Source: Aphelocoma coerulescens (Eukaryota > Chordata > Aves > Passeriformes > Corvidae). Taken from it: a DNA stretch of 64,000 bases. The position numbers and the translations under genes were made by a program. Position 1 is the stretch's first letter, and each line of letters begins with the position of its first letter. Below the pieces are notes generated by a model. That model searched no databases, was not told where the DNA came from, and saw only the letters and a list, made by a program, of their open reading frames with translations. Positions 1 through 11,976 of the stretch are shown here, piece after piece. Where the stretch lies: assembly GCF_041296385.1 (NCBI RefSeq), contig NC_091033.1:13596001-13660000 (forward strand). The letters are read 5' to 3'.

Positions 1-220
1 AGGGACAGGGAATAATTGGGAAGACTTAGTGCTGTGCAGGAATTTATGTTCGGAATTGTTTAATATTGCAAGGCACAGCCTGTATTGCCAGACTTCAAGG
101 GTTAAGGAATAATTGCTTTAACTTAAAACAATAATTATGCCTCAAAAAGGCTGTGCTGCAGCCAGATAAACTCAGGTGACAATGCCATTGTGGCTTAAAG
201 ATTGTTCTTTCTGCACCCAG

Positions 221-369
221 TACATCACAGAACTTGCAGATGCCCTCTCGTACTGTCACTCCAAGAGTGTGATCCACAGAGACATCAAGCCAGAGAACCT
301 GCTGCTTGGATCAAATGGAGAGTTAAAAATTGCTGACTTTGGGTGGTCTGTGCATGCTCCATCTTCTAG
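221..369 (+). CDS. AURKA: AURKA exon: catalytic loop and DFG
   Basis: Acceptor TTCTTTCTGCACCCAG precedes 221 and donor GTGAGA starts at 370. The exon has 49 codons plus two bases of a split Arg codon, from YITELADAL through [11 protein letters not shown] to [11 protein letters not shown]. Bases 1-220 are intron of the same gene with no exon visible. Confidence 0.95.
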
Positions 370-1591
370 GTGAGAATTCAGTCTCTTGTGCAGTGAGCTC
401 CTGTAGCCAGTGTTAGTTTTTGTGTCACAGTTGTAGAAGGGAGGTACATGTGAACTTCTTAAAATACTGGTGAAAAATGCTGCTACAACAGAGGTCCTAA
501 CAGTCAACTGGTGTGGGAATGTTGTTATCCTGACTTTTAGGTCAAACCTTGCTGACCCTGAAAGAGATGTAGTTTACTGCAGGGTTACCATGGTCCCTGA
601 GACGACAAACCAGCACTTGGACTCAAACATTACACTGGCAATTCGGTTATTTCTTAGAGAGCGTGAAATTGCACCCGACAAAGGAGGAACAGATCTCTTC
701 TAGCAAGTTGAAGAAGGTGTTGAAGGGGTGAAGAAAGGAGCTAAGACTAGTTGCAGGGACAGATACTTTCAGGAGAAGTAGAAAATGTCTTGCTGGCTTT
801 TCTTTCCCAGCTGTTGTGGTGCTGAGCCCATTCAGGTGGGTGCACTGAGGTGCAGATGATTGCCAGCATTAGTCTTTATCTGGCTCTTGAAATAGATCCT
901 ATAATTATCTTCATCAATGATTAATTTGGACTTTTCTTCAGGAGAACAACTCTCTGTGGGACACTTGACTACCTGCCTCCTGAAATGATTGAGGGAAGAA
1001 CACATGATGAAAAGGTGGATGTTTGGAGCCTTGGAGTTCTGTGCTATGAATTCCTTGTAGGGAAACCACCTTTTGAAGCAGCAACCTATCAGGAAACCTA
1101 CAGAGCTATTTCCAGGGTAAGTGCCAGTGCTTATCTGGGTTGTGCTTTTAGTTCTAGAAATGTTTAAGTTTGAAGCATGAAGAAAACAAACACAATACAC
1201 AAATACTTCTACAACCTGTGAATTATGAGGAACCAGGATTATGATGAAATTATTTGGTCTCATCTTAATAAGCAGAAGATGCACGGCCTGCAAGGCTGGC
1301 AAAGCTTTCAAGGTGTAACTTGGAGGTTGATTAGAGCCCTTTGGTTCTATAGTTTGGTTATTGCTAAAGAACTTCTGTGTAATTTTTAATGTCCTTTCTC
1401 CTTAGGTGGAATTCAAGTTTCCTCCATTTGTAACAGAAGGTGCAAGGGATTTAATTTCCAAGCTCCTGAAGCATAACCCCTTCCATCGCCTGCCCCTGAA
1501 GGATGTCCTTCTCCATCCCTGGATCATAGCAAACTCTACCAAGATTCCCAGCAGCAAGAAGAGTGATGGTGCTGCCCCATCCAAAACATAG
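221..1591 (+). CDS. AURKA: Aurora kinase A, C-terminal part (three last coding exons)
   Basis: Serine/threonine kinase of centrosomes and spindle poles that drives mitotic entry and bipolar spindle assembly. Exons 221-369, 942-1116 and 1406-1591 join in frame (phase 2 then phase 0) to 169 residues ending in TAG; earlier exons lie left of the window. Visible in order: the catalytic loop [11 protein letters not shown], the magnesium-binding DFG in [12 protein letters not shown], the activation segment [16 protein letters not shown], the C-lobe [19 protein letters not shown], and a Ser/Lys-rich tail. The second Thr of RRTTLCGT corresponds to human Thr288, the autophosphorylation site bound by TPX2-activated kinase. 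Counting from the DFG, the piece corresponds to about human residues 236-403, so the C-terminal length is normal. RRTTLCGT and [10 protein letters not shown] fit AURKA better than AURKB/C. FAM210B next door matches the conserved gene order. Intact as far as visible. Confidence 0.96.
942..1116 (+). CDS. AURKA: AURKA exon: activation segment and C-lobe
   Basis: Acceptor CTTTTCTTCAG ends at 941 and donor GTAAGT starts at 1117. The first base completes the split Arg codon, then 58 codons run from [15 protein letters not shown] to YRAISR. The exon contains the activation-loop threonine and the APE-equivalent PPE motif. Confidence 0.95.
1406..1591 (+). CDS. AURKA: AURKA terminal coding exon
   Basis: Acceptor CCTTTCTCCTTAG ends at 1405. 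There are 61 codons from VEFKFPPFV through the last kinase helix ([18 protein letters not shown]) to a polar tail ending SKT, then TAG at 1589-1591. The C-tail is poorly conserved in the family, so its composition is not remarkable. Confidence 0.95.
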   Translation: MEFKFPPFVTEGARDLISKLLKHNPFHRLPLKDVLLHPWIIANSTKIPSSKKSDGAAPSKT

Positions 1592-2115
1592 TTTTAGGAG
1601 GGTGACTTGTGGGATCAACAAGAGGAGCCTTGTACTTTGACTACTGTAATGCTTACAATAGGAAAAGCAGGTCTTGGAATCTAGTGGCAATTGGGATGCA
1701 AATCCTTGGGTTGGCTGATGTCTTACACTTGAATTGCAGCATCAAATTATTTGACTTCTAGCTGGAGCTTGGGGAATATTTAATGTACTTGAAATCCAGT
1801 TCCATGTGGGCCAGGTTTGTTGATGTACGTAAGAAGCTGTTGCAGGCTCCTGTGCTGTGGTCTGTGCTGAAAATGATTCGTTGTTCCACCAAGAGAAGTT
1901 GTTGTTCTGCCTTATTGAACAGTGCAATATCCTGGCGATGCCTGCTCCTCCCTCCCTGGGCTGCTCAGGGTCTCCTACCTGTGGTGTAACCTGAAACTGA
2001 GCGAGGTGAATGCCTTTCTCAAGTGTTCTTGAAATGATGTGGCAATTGCTTTTGTCTCTAGTTTTAAATGTGAGCACTCAATTTGTAAAATAAAGACTTC
2101 TCATACTGCACCCAG
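1592..2115 (+). other. AURKA: AURKA 3' UTR
   Basis: Noncoding stretch from the AURKA stop codon to roughly 20 bases past an AATAAA at 2089-2094. No other gene signal is seen in it. The right end is inferred from the poly(A) signal, not observed. Confidence 0.7.
2089..2094 (+). promoter_or_regulatory. AURKA: AURKA poly(A) signal AATAAA
   Basis: Canonical AATAAA about 500 bases after the AURKA stop, followed within 40 bases by a GT-rich stretch (GGGTGAGGTTCCTTGTGGG), as expected downstream of a cleavage site. Confidence 0.7.
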
Positions 2116-2556
2116 CAGGGTGAGGTTCCTTGTGGGCACTGGTTGGCACTAGCACAGCTGAACTACTCCTGGGGCCAGAGGTGAATTCCCACAAGTGTAA
2201 TTCCCACCTGTCAAAAAAGAAGCTCAAAGTGCTGGTACCACACACTCATTTACTATCCCACAAGCCCAGTTTAGGATTACCAGGTAAGTACCAAATGTGT
2301 TACTACTTAACCTGGTTGGTTTATTGAGCTTGGCCTGCTTTGTCCTTTTTCCAAAGAATTTATTCAAAGATCTCCCATCTGATAATATTTTCCAGCCCTT
2401 TCAGAAATCCTTTCAGATGTTGTGTAACAGGAAGTAACAACACCAGATGTTGTAAGACATTCCTTAAACTGGACCAAGGGTCAGGCCCCTTGCCACCAAA
2501 ATAATGAGACCAACTCTTTTCCAGTAAAACACTTCAAGCAAACTAAGAGAAAGCAA

Positions 2557-4436
2557 TTTATTGTCTTTTCATTATAAGACTTGGCTATTTTATAAACAAT
2601 TTTAAAAAAGATCCTTCTACAAGTAAGGATTCCAGAATTCAAAATATATTCTTGAATTAATTTAAAATATACTTTGCAAAAAAATTCATCTAAACAAACT
2701 GCCAGTAGTTTATACAACCATATCTATCTTAACTAATCAGAAGTCTGGCCATAATTTATCTGAAGCTGTTTCTTTACAGCAAGAAAACTCTAGCTGAGTG
2801 CTGGTGCCTTCTACTGACTTTTAGGTACATTTATTTTGAAAGAGTTCAGCTTTACACAGGATTTTAAAAAAGAAGCTCTGAATATTCCTTCTCTATCCAG
2901 TTTATGACAAAACTTCTCAGAAATGATTCTAGCTGAAGTACACAAGGCTGCCTCAAGAGTTATTTAGGAATTCTTACCCTTGGTACACAGGAAAGCTGGG
3001 CCTTCCTGTGGGGGGAAGGAGTTAAGGTGCAATTTAATGTTCTGGCTGAGGGGAGGCAAGCAGCTGCTCATCACAAGAGCTTATTTGCTCCTCCTTTCCT
3101 CCCTCAGCCAACTCTCATCAAAACTCCACAATTCCTTCCTTTCTCTTCATTAAATTTTAGCAAAAATCAAAAGCATCAGGCTATCTTCCTGCTATTTTAC
3201 TTAAATCACAGCTCTGTATGAGCAGATGTGTCAGACCCACCTTGGGGTAAGTGCAAGCACAAAGATAATGTGAAAAGAGTGGACAGCAGGTCCCAAACAC
3301 CCCCAGGTCTGGCTCAAACTCACAGCAGCACAGGCCTGAGCCCAAAACCCAGGCTTAGCCCAGTGTTACTCACTTATCTGTTTTGGGATCAGTCTTTGGG
3401 TTAACTGGAAGGTGGAATGTGGATGGTGGATGATACATTCTAACATAACAGTGTCCCCATAAGGAAAGGCAAAACCCCCTCATTGCTGCATTCACCAGTC
3501 TTCACCCAAAGCACAGGAATTCTTCCTGGGAAGCTGCAAATTGGAATGTTTGGACTTCAGGTGCAATTTGAGTTTCACCCACAGGAGCAGAAAGCTGCTG
3601 GGCTTACTTTTAAGATTTAAAAAAAAAAAAAAAAAGTTTCCAGTACAAAGTTAAACCATCACCAGCTTATCTCTGCCTTGATGCTCTTTGGAGTATGTTC
3701 ACATAGGTAATTCTGGTTACAGTGACTTCAATAGACTCAGGATTTCTTCTGAGTCTATAGACATTTAGGAAAAAAAAAGGACTTTAGTAAAGCTGGCTCC
3801 TAGCCAGCACATTTTCAGACAATAAAATCTTGGAATATGGAAGCACTACATGTAGTTTCAGAACAGTCCATCACCTATTGGTGACTAAACCAATTATGAC
3901 TGTGCAATAATCCATCATATGGGTATTCCTACTTAAGTGAGTTCAGTGCCTGTGTTATACTGCAAGAGAGGCCATAATAAAAGCCTCTCCTAACAAAAAA
4001 ACACCCACCTGCCACTTTAGATTCCAATATATACCCTTATCAAGAGAACTACCCCTGTAGTGAGATATTGTTTATTCTACTGGAAAGAGAATCTCACTGT
4101 TTCTCAGCTACACAGTAATAAATGAGTGCTATGACTCTGTTTTGAAAAGGAAAAAAAAGGTTCAAAAAGCTGGATTATAAAAACCCAGAACTATGCTCTT
4201 TGTCAAGCATTTATATTCCCACTTGAAGTGCAAACCAGATCCCATTTGAACAGGTTTTTCCAAAGAGTAAGTGGCAAAAGGGAAGGGAGACAAGGACAGC
4301 ACTTCTCACAATTACCTGAAAGCCCAAGTAAGAAACGCAAAACGAGGTCACCCTGAACCCAAATAAGTCCTTTAAACTTCGCACCTGAAGAGCTACGTGG
4401 ATGTGGAGCACTGGAAAACAAAAAGCCAGGCAGGGC
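2557..4436 (-). other. FAM210B: Probable FAM210B 3' UTR
   Basis: Region downstream of the FAM210B stop on the - strand without coding potential. TTTATT at 2557-2562 reads AATAAA on the - strand and would give a UTR of about 1.9 kb; further TTTATT copies near 2834 and 4071 could serve as shorter alternatives. If the distal site is used, FAM210B and AURKA transcripts end about 0.4 kb apart, tail to tail. A 17-base A run lies at 3619-3635. Extent is inference. Confidence 0.4.
3619..3635. repeat. Poly(A)/poly(T) run
   Basis: Seventeen consecutive A on the + strand inside the probable FAM210B 3' UTR, so a U17 tract in the transcript. Confidence 0.9.
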
Positions 4437-4653
4437 TCAGGGGTTGGAGGCAGGGGGTTTGAAGAAGCCGACCTTGCGGCAGTAGCGGACGAGGAAGGGC
4501 ACGGACACCACGGTGATGCTGATGCGCACTGGGGCAAAGAGCTTGTGCACAGCATAGGCCAGCACGAAGGTGCTGGTGCCAGCTGCCATCCGGGACTGCA
4601 GCGAGGCCTCCGTGAAGCCCAGCTTGAGCAGAACTGCGCTCATGTCCACACCG
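4437..4653 (-). CDS. FAM210B: FAM210B terminal coding exon
   Basis: Acceptor CTCTTCCCGCAG lies just above 4653. The first base completes the split Ser codon, then GVDMSAVLLKLGF runs to FFKPPASNP and a stop at 4437-4439. The encoded sequence is the most conserved part of the family. Confidence 0.94.
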
Positions 4654-7500
4654 CTGCGGGAAGAGGGAAGAGTGCTTTAGTTTGAGATAGAAAAGAGAAA
4701 GTGCTTGTTTTTCGTTCGGGGAATTTAATGTATCATGCTTCCAACTCAGCCTTTAGAGAGAAAATTTCTCTGCATAGTGATTCTCAAAGGTTACTGTGAA
4801 TTTCTATTGGAACTTCATCTTCCCAAATTTTACGTTCAACTCTATTCTGTGTCTTGGGGAAATTTATCACCTAAGCACAGACCAATGCAAACCAAACGAG
4901 GTACCTCTTGTTAGGCCTAGTGTTCTAACACAAAATGACAAATTATGTAAAATCTAGCAAGTGAAGGAAGTGTTACAGATCTCCAATGAGCATTATCCAC
5001 CAGATTCATTAATATAGACATAGCAGATTTCATCAGGGATTCAACAATACCTTAAGGAAAAAAAATGTTATTACCCTGTGGCACAATGTAGTGAGCAGGA
5101 GGAATCAGGCATTCACATATTCCCCACTGGAGTCAGGAATAAGCAGCAGGGAATGTTTGGAGAAACAACACATTCCCCTGTCTCCTCAGCTGGAACACCT
5201 CATGTAACTGATGCATTCCCACAAAGCCCCACACAAAATTCCCCGCCTGACTCCCGTGCAGTTCTGTTACATTTTCCCTGTAATTTTGTTCTAGTGGCTG
5301 CTGTTTTCTGCAGTTCCACTGCACAAACTGTGTTCAACACCCAGAAAAAAAAAGTTTATCTCCAGGCCCCAGCACTTTTGCATGGCTCTATCTCTCCAGA
5401 CCAAGCAAGAACAAAAGATATCTGCAAAACAAATACATTCTCTGCCCAGTCAGTTATGTTGGTGCTGTGTCTGCTGTTTTCACGGCTGATGAACCTGTGC
5501 AAAAAGACCTTGTACAGCTCTCTTGTCTCATGCCTGATGGGAGATCAGGTCCATTTATGGACCCATCCATACTCAAAATTCAGGAGGTGACTATAGATCT
5601 AGCAGGCATAAGGTGCCTGTCTCCTGCCAGAGACAAGCACAACGGTAAATGTATTTTACTTTTACCATTACCCAGAGGTGGCAGACAGCTATACAAACCT
5701 CACCTTGACACAGCCAAGTAGAAGATTCCCAGAGATACTAATGAAATTCCAACATGGAAGGAAACTCCTACAGCACCATATTCTTTAAAAACTTGTTTCA
5801 GCTGCTGGGATTTGTTGAGTTTCTTGTTTTCAGCACTGGGATCAGTGGCTGTCTTTTTGAGGGGTTCACGTGCATCCTAGAAAGAAAACAATTAAAAGTA
5901 TTTATTAGCATTAAGCACAAGATCATATTGCAGTTAGTTGAACCAGTCTGAAGTGTCTTGCACACAGTGATTTGGGAAGACAGTAACTCACTTCTGCTCT
6001 TCCACATCAGCACAGCAGATGCTGCGGCAGAGCCCAGGCAAGCTCCCTTCTCCCAACTATTCCTGTCAAAGGGATGCACTGAGCTTGGCATAAATTCTTA
6101 CACAATTCAAGTTTCATAATTAAAACCAGATTATTTTATCCAAATGTGTGCCAAGGCACACCCACACAGCTGCTTGAGACATGAGACTGAGGTGTCAGAG
6201 CTATTTGCTTCCACCCACTGCTCAGCTTTACCCAGCGACTCCTTGGAGCACAGCTTTTTGTTCCAGGGCTAAGCAGCCAGTGGCACTGGAAGCCCAACCG
6301 GTACCACTTAGTAACAGCTCCCTGATGGAAGTGATCCAACGTTTAAATTCCTATAAATCACCCTTAATGGATGAGCTGATAAAAGGAAGAACCGGGAACT
6401 GCAAGCGATGACAGGAACAAGCAATTCTGTTGCCACAGTGTAGACAACAACTGCAGGGACATGCCAGGGCTGGTGTCAAGAGTCCAACTGCACTGAAAAT
6501 GTTTGTCACAGTAGAAGTCATTGACAGATTTTTATTTGGGTACATTTGAAGCGCAGAACTTCATACTAAACCATACGCCAAAGCAATCTGAAAAGACATC
6601 AGTGGAAGGTAGCAATGAGGCAGCCCTTGGAAACCCCCCATGCTCGCCAGAGAAGAAATACTGACAGCAATAAAACATCTCCTGATTCTTGTATCTAAAT
6701 TTTTCAAGCATAATGGATAATTTTAGATTTTTCTTTTGTGACTCATGAGCTCTGGGTCTTATGGATGGATCATAAGGACTGAAAACCCGCTTGTTCTGAT
6801 CTTCCAAGTCCATTCCAATTCACCCGTGTTCCCAGGCTCACACACCAGGAACGGTATTGAAGCAAAACGTTAAAAAAGAACCACTTCAACAGATACTGTT
6901 TGGAGTACCCAGGGGAGTCATGTACGGAATAATGTACAGCTTAGCAAGTAAAGCTGCTGCCTATTTCCATGTCACTCTGCTACAATATTTCAGCTAAAAA
7001 GCCGATTTTATTCGCATCATTTATGCGATTTAAAGCATGAAAACATATCTAAAACACCCCGTGATGCTTCGCAACGAGGCAGCAGAAACCACGCCGCAAA
7101 TTAAGCCGTAGAAATTAAACTGTAGACGAGACATCCCGGAGAGCTCACACTGACAATGCGACCACCAGCAGGTGCAAACCAGCTCCCACAGAAACCCGGG
7201 ATAAACACGATTTTTTAATGATCCCATGGGGATGCGAGGGAGTAGAGGTGAAGACACCTCCAAAAAAATTTAAAGACACCTCCAAAAAGCTGAGGAACAC
7301 TTTCAGATCGGGGCGTTCTGTGCCGTTCCGCGCAGCCCCGCGGCAGGCGGCCCCTCAGCCCTCACACGTACCTTGGCGGCGGCGCGGCGCGGGCCCGGCC
7401 CCGGCGGGAGCGCGGCCCAGGCGGGGCGGGGGGCGCAGCGCGGGGGGACGGGGGCCAGCAGCGGGGACAGCAGCGGGGACAGGCGGCACAGGCGATACAT
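4437..7500 (-). CDS. FAM210B: FAM210B, mitochondrial inner-membrane DUF1279 protein
   Basis: Complete three-exon gene: 7372-7500, 5704-5876 and 4437-4653 join to 172 residues (human is about 192). Residues 1-43 are Arg/Pro/Ala/Leu-rich without acidic residues, beginning MYRLCRLSPLLSPLLAP, which fits a mitochondrial presequence. Residues 44-70 are a polar linker. Residues 71-100 (QVFKEYGAVGVSFHVGISLV...) begin the DUF1279 domain with a membrane segment, and a second hydrophobic region follows in LAYAVHKLFAPVRISITVV before the C-terminal RKVGFFKPP. The family is known as a mitochondrial protein linked to erythroid iron/heme supply and energy metabolism. The start was chosen at 7500 because the ATG lies in GCCGCCATGT, close to a Kozak context; the frame is open upstream but that is CpG-island sequence. 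Tail-to-tail with AURKA and same strand as MC3R, as in conserved synteny. Confidence 0.93.
5704..5876 (-). CDS. FAM210B: FAM210B coding exon 2
   Basis: Acceptor TTTTCTTTCTAG lies just above 5876 and donor GTGAGG is the complement of 5698-5703. It encodes 57 codons from DAREPLKKTA to GIFYLAVS plus two bases of a split Ser codon, and includes the first DUF1279 membrane segment. Confidence 0.93.
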
Positions 7501-7635
7501 GGCGGCACCGCCGGCACACGGCAGCGGGGCGGCACCGGGGCGGCACCGGCCCGGCCTCCCGAGCGCGCACGATGGGCCGGGCACACGCCCCGACCGCCTC
7601 CTTAAAGCCGCAGCGGTCCCGGCCGTGAGGAAGGG
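7310..7635. promoter_or_regulatory. FAM210B: CpG island promoter of FAM210B
   Basis: About 325 bases of very high G+C with dense CpG, in contrast to AT-rich flanks. It covers coding exon 1 and the sequence just upstream (7501-7635). No TATA box is seen, as usual for CpG-island promoters. The + strand has several close G-runs at about 7420-7456, so the region can form G-quadruplexes. The exact transcription start cannot be placed. Confidence 0.8.
7372..7500 (-). CDS. FAM210B: FAM210B coding exon 1
   Basis: Starts at ATG (complement of 7498-7500) and ends GCCAAG before donor GTACGT (complement of 7366-7371). It has 43 codons, phase 0 at the end. It encodes the Arg-rich presequence and is extremely GC-rich, as it lies in the CpG island. 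Confidence 0.9.
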
Positions 7636-7663
7636 ATGTATTCTGTCCACGGCTCTGTGGTAC

Positions 7664-7845
7664 CTGGCCTTGGACACTTCCAGGGATGCGGCCGCCACAG
7701 CTCCTCTGGGCAACCTGTGCTAGGGTGTCCGCACGCGCACAGCCAAGAATTTCGTCTTAATATCCAGTCTAATCGTTCTCTCTTTCATTTTGAAGTTTTA
7801 TCCCCATGTCATGTCACTCCAGGCACTTGTAAATAGCCCCAAGAG
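7664..7845 (-). mobile_element. CR1 fragment (diverged)
   Basis: Reads as antisense CR1: CCTGGCCTTGGACACTTCC, then CTCTGGGCAACCTGTG, then TCTTAATATCCAGTCTAAT, in family order. The 3' terminal part is missing on the left, where it meets the CpG-island flank. It lies some 160 bases upstream of the FAM210B start codon. Confidence 0.7.
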
Positions 7846-8345
7846 TCACAGATTGTTCTAGGTTGGAAGGGACCTGCCAGAATCATGTTCAGCGCAGGAC
7901 AGCCCAGCAATCCCCTACAAAGGAGAAGGATTCTTCCCTCAGGAACTGGAGTGATGCAGCGAGGGGGAAGCACTTCTAAACGGAGAGAGGAGAAATTCAC
8001 ACCCCAGCAATCCCACCCTGGGCATTCCTGGGGGCTCCCAAATGCTCCTGGAGCTCTGCCAGCCTTGGGGCTGTGCCCATTCCTTGGGAAGCCTGGGCAG
8101 TGCCCCAGCACCCTCTGAGGAAGGAACCTTTCCCAATATCCAACCTGACCCTGCCCTGGCACAGCTCCAGCCGTTCCCTGGGTCCGGGCACAAGGGCAGC
8201 ACCTTGCACTTGGCCTTGCTGAACTTCACGGACGCACAGTCCCACCTCTGAAGCTTTTCCAGGTCCCTCTGGATGCCATCCCATTCCTCCAGTGCGTGAC
8301 AACCCCTCACATCTGGGAGCTGTCAGCAAACTGTCAGAGGGTGCC
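7846..8345 (-). mobile_element. CR1 retroposon, 5'-truncated
   Basis: Antisense CR1: the 3' end (TCACAGATTGTTCTAGGTTG) is at left, followed by CCCAATATCCAACCTGACCC near 8130 and GGTCCCTCTGGATGCCATCC near 8260, which come from the end of the CR1 reverse-transcriptase region. It abuts the previous fragment. The middle (about 7920-8100) is diverged. Confidence 0.7.
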
Positions 8346-11300
8346 CTCATAACTGTGATCACAAGGGTTTTAAAGCTTCATTTTTCCGAAACGGCTCCGT
8401 GCCATCGCAGACACGGCTGCTCATGGCAGGGTGAAGGGTGAATATCCCTGAAACTGCATCCCAGGGCCGAGCCCCAGCGATAAAATCCCACCCTCTCCCA
8501 GCTGCAAAGCCTTTTCTCTTCATGGCTGTGTTTCCGCAGCCATGTGAGCCCACAGGGCTGGGGACAATGGGAGAACTGTGTCGGATAAATAGGACGGGTT
8601 CCCTCCGGAAGAATTTGCAGCTCAGGAGCACAAAGTGGAGCTGCACAGGACAGCACGGGGTGGTGCAGTGCTGGTGGGTGGCTGTTGTTAAGTGCGAGGC
8701 ACCACAGAACAGATGGGTTTCAAGGAGGATCTCAGGGGAAGAGAGGGAGAGAGCTTTGCTCGCATGGAAATGGTCTGTTCTGTCTTAACAGCACTGCCAG
8801 CTCCAGGGCTTTACACTGCCTTTAGTTATTGCTTCATAAATCTAGCCCCTCTCTGAATGCTTTGGAGAAGAATGGTTTCTCAGAATACAATTTCAATGTT
8901 TATTACTGCTCCAAAGCAATTTGCTATGTGTTTTCTGTGACACACACCTGCACCACCAGAGCAGACATGATATTGGCATGGCAGTGCTCTCAGCAGAGCA
9001 CACTACAGTTTTGTCCTTTTTCTTTCTGAATAATAAAAAAATCCCAGGAGTTAATTCTGGTCTCAATAAAGGAGATGTCAGTGGCAGCTCTGGGCTCTGC
9101 ACAGGGACACTGGGCACTTCCCTGTGTTTGTCTGGCAGATCCATCAGAGCCCTTGTGGGACAGAGACCACGGAGCTGCTCTCCTGTGACAGATGTGTTGC
9201 TGCTGCTGGACATCCAAAAATCCTGGGCAAGTGCAGAAAAGAGCAGGAGGTCATTTAATGAGGCATGAAAGCATTAGGGCTGGCAGTTGTATATGCACAG
9301 CCTGGCTGTCTGCTGCCTCCAAATCTCAGTGGGAGGTTTAGCTTGGAAGCAGGAAGGAACAATATGATAAACACCCAGTGATATATGCTCAGTGAAAAAG
9401 GAGCAAACACCCAGGCTGGAGACAGCTTAATGTGAAGATGGTTTATAAGTGCAGGGGAAAAGACATTAGCTCTGTCCTGCTCATTGTAACTAAGATAAAG
9501 GGGACGCAGTACAGCTTTCAGAAACAGCTCAGGAAAATGCTTCTGCATAGACACACATATTTACAAACACATCTCAAAATGTTGCGGTGTCTACACTAAA
9601 TATAAGATAAACTGAAAAAAGGGGTGCTACAAAATGCTAAAAAATACACAGATCTCAACAGTGTGTTGTGCAGTCCCGAAACAAGAGCGTGGGGTGTGGA
9701 GATGTGAACCCCAAATCCAGATGGCTCAGGGATCTATTAGTCAAAAATAAACCAAAATTATTAATGCACTTTATCTACTGCATTTATTTGTGCACTGTCG
9801 AACCCCTGTTCCATCTCTCAGCCTGTCTCTATCTATATTTACTCTTATTTTCCATTTGCAATTTTCCAACAGCCAGAGACTGCTGCTCTGGTTTTGTGTT
9901 ATTTGTGTTATTGCAGTCACTGTTTATCATCAGTAAGAGGAAAGCTGGGAATTGAGCTGAGAGCTATTGAAGAGGCAGTAGGTATAATGTCACCAGGAGA
10001 TGCATTTGAATTCCTGTGAGGCAAAGACTTTTCCATAATGACCATTCTCCATGATTTGTCAGAAAGGTTTGTCATGTTTTTATCAGAATGTGTATTATGT
10101 AGTAACATAGGGGGTACTCTTTATCAAGGTATCTATTATAAAGCTCTTAGATAACAATTTCCCTTCCATAATTTGACTTTCTGAAGTCAAAATCTCTCTT
10201 GGTTTGACAGTGCTGTAGGAACAGTGACAAAACTGAAGTGTGCTCTAATGTGCAATTTCTGTAACCAGAAATCCAGGATGCAGAGTTGTTCCATCTCTGG
10301 TTTGCTGAGAGTCCCAGCTAAATACAACCACTGATGACTGTGGGACTCTGCAGTGAGCTGGTTCAGGAATTAAATCCATTTGCAGGGATAAATGAGATCA
10401 GTAATTCAGTAATAGCTTGTGAGAATGTCTTAGCCAATCTACAAGGATGTTTTGATGATGAAGAAATCTTAGAAGTCTGCTAAGTTTTCTAAATTGCATG
10501 AGAGCAGATTCATTACACGTTTTGCAAATCATTTAATCTACAAATAATTCAGGGATTGTCAATGTGCTGGTACCAAAATTTAATGCCTTCTAGTGGACGT
10601 GTAGGAATTGGTTCCTGTGCGAAAGTGGGAGGCAATTTCTTCTTCGTGCTGGAAGCTGTGTCATTTATCATCATTATAAGTGTAGTAATGTCATGCATAT
10701 ATAAATACAATGAGAAGAGCTGGCAACTGATCATGACTTTCATTTAGAACAGAACCAAAGGTAAATTTTTTCATATTATAATAAACTTAGGGCATGACAT
10801 GTGAACTAGTTTTAAGTGGCCCTGTTCTTTAGTACATTGGCTTTTTCACATCATGTTCCAAGAGTGTTTGAATCATGAAGATGAGATAATGGGGCTAGTT
10901 GATAAGTTGAATAAGAATTAAAATGATACCAGGAAAGGAATATCCATATGCTAAATGATATGATATGATAAACATATTTATTAGGGAAGTTCTGTATCAT
11001 GAATCCTCGAGTACAATCAATCAGCTTTCAGGGACATCTTTCTTCTCAAGAAAAACCAGTAGAAAGTCATTAAATCTTGGTATCTTCTCTTTAAATGGGA
11101 GAAGACTGCAGTGCTAGGATTGCTAAATCCAAGGAAAGCCAGCCCAGGTATTTTCATCTTTGAGAGGACTTCAGGGCAAGAAAAAAAATTCTAAACAGGA
11201 CAGCAAAGAAGGAATTACTTGCTAAATTTACCTGGAAATCCTTGAAGAATGGGGCTATGTGGGCCTGTCCTGGAGATGTGTGGGAATCCGTGGTTGTCCA

Positions 11301-11976
11301 AGCAAGGGGAACTGTGGCTTCAACCCAAATCCCACTTAATCAGGCAATTTATGTGATGACTTGTGGGAGCCTCTGCACAAAGGTGAATCTCCCCTACTCA
11401 GCAGGTCTTGCTCTTTAACCCCTTAGGCTGGTTGGGCAAAAACGGGTGTAAAGTAAAACCAGAAGAAAATAGAAGTGAGAATATCCATATTGCTCATGTT
11501 GGTGGGATCTGCTGCTGATTCCCTGTGCGTGTGTGTGAGGGAGCAGACTGGTGCTGCTGAGCAGTGTGGCTTGCTCCTTTTCCCATGGAGGAAGCAGAAT
11601 TCTTTTGGCATCTTTGTCCCTTGGTTGACACAAGCCAGCAGCATTAATTCTCCTCTCCACAAGATCCTCCCCAGTGATCCTCTGATGAGATATTTTTCCA
11701 TTTGGCTGGTGTGATGTCCAGCCTTCTGGATGTGTGTGAGTGCAAATCACATCTTGCCAGGTGTGGGATTGATAGCCCCAGCAAAGCAGGGAGGTGTTTT
11801 TCTCCCAGAGCAGCTGAACTGCAGGGAGTGACAGCAGAAGCCTCTTCCTTGGCACCCCCTGTGTGTCACCCTAATGGGGTGGCTCAGCTCAACATCCAAA
11901 CAGCTCCTTTTGCCCTGTCTCTTGGAGCACTGAGGACACACAAAACTCCCCTCACAGAAGCACTGGCAGCTCTCAC
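8346..11976. other. Intergenic, no gene recognised
   Basis: Between the FAM210B upstream CR1s and the exon-like segment near 12 kb. The left 0.5 kb is still GC-rich; the rest is AT-rich. Short open frames here have no recognisable domain. The frame at 10556-10747 (+) encodes a hydrophobic stretch, but no supporting splice or homology signal is visible. Confidence 0.6.

Noticed and set aside
7501..7713. Upstream extension of the FAM210B frame
   Set aside because: Open only because of high G+C and a CR1 fragment. The ATG at 7500 has the better initiation context and gives the family-like presequence.
10556..10747. Frame with a hydrophobic membrane-like stretch
   Set aside because: Single short frame in AT-rich DNA, where Ile/Phe/Val runs are common by chance; no splice borders or family.
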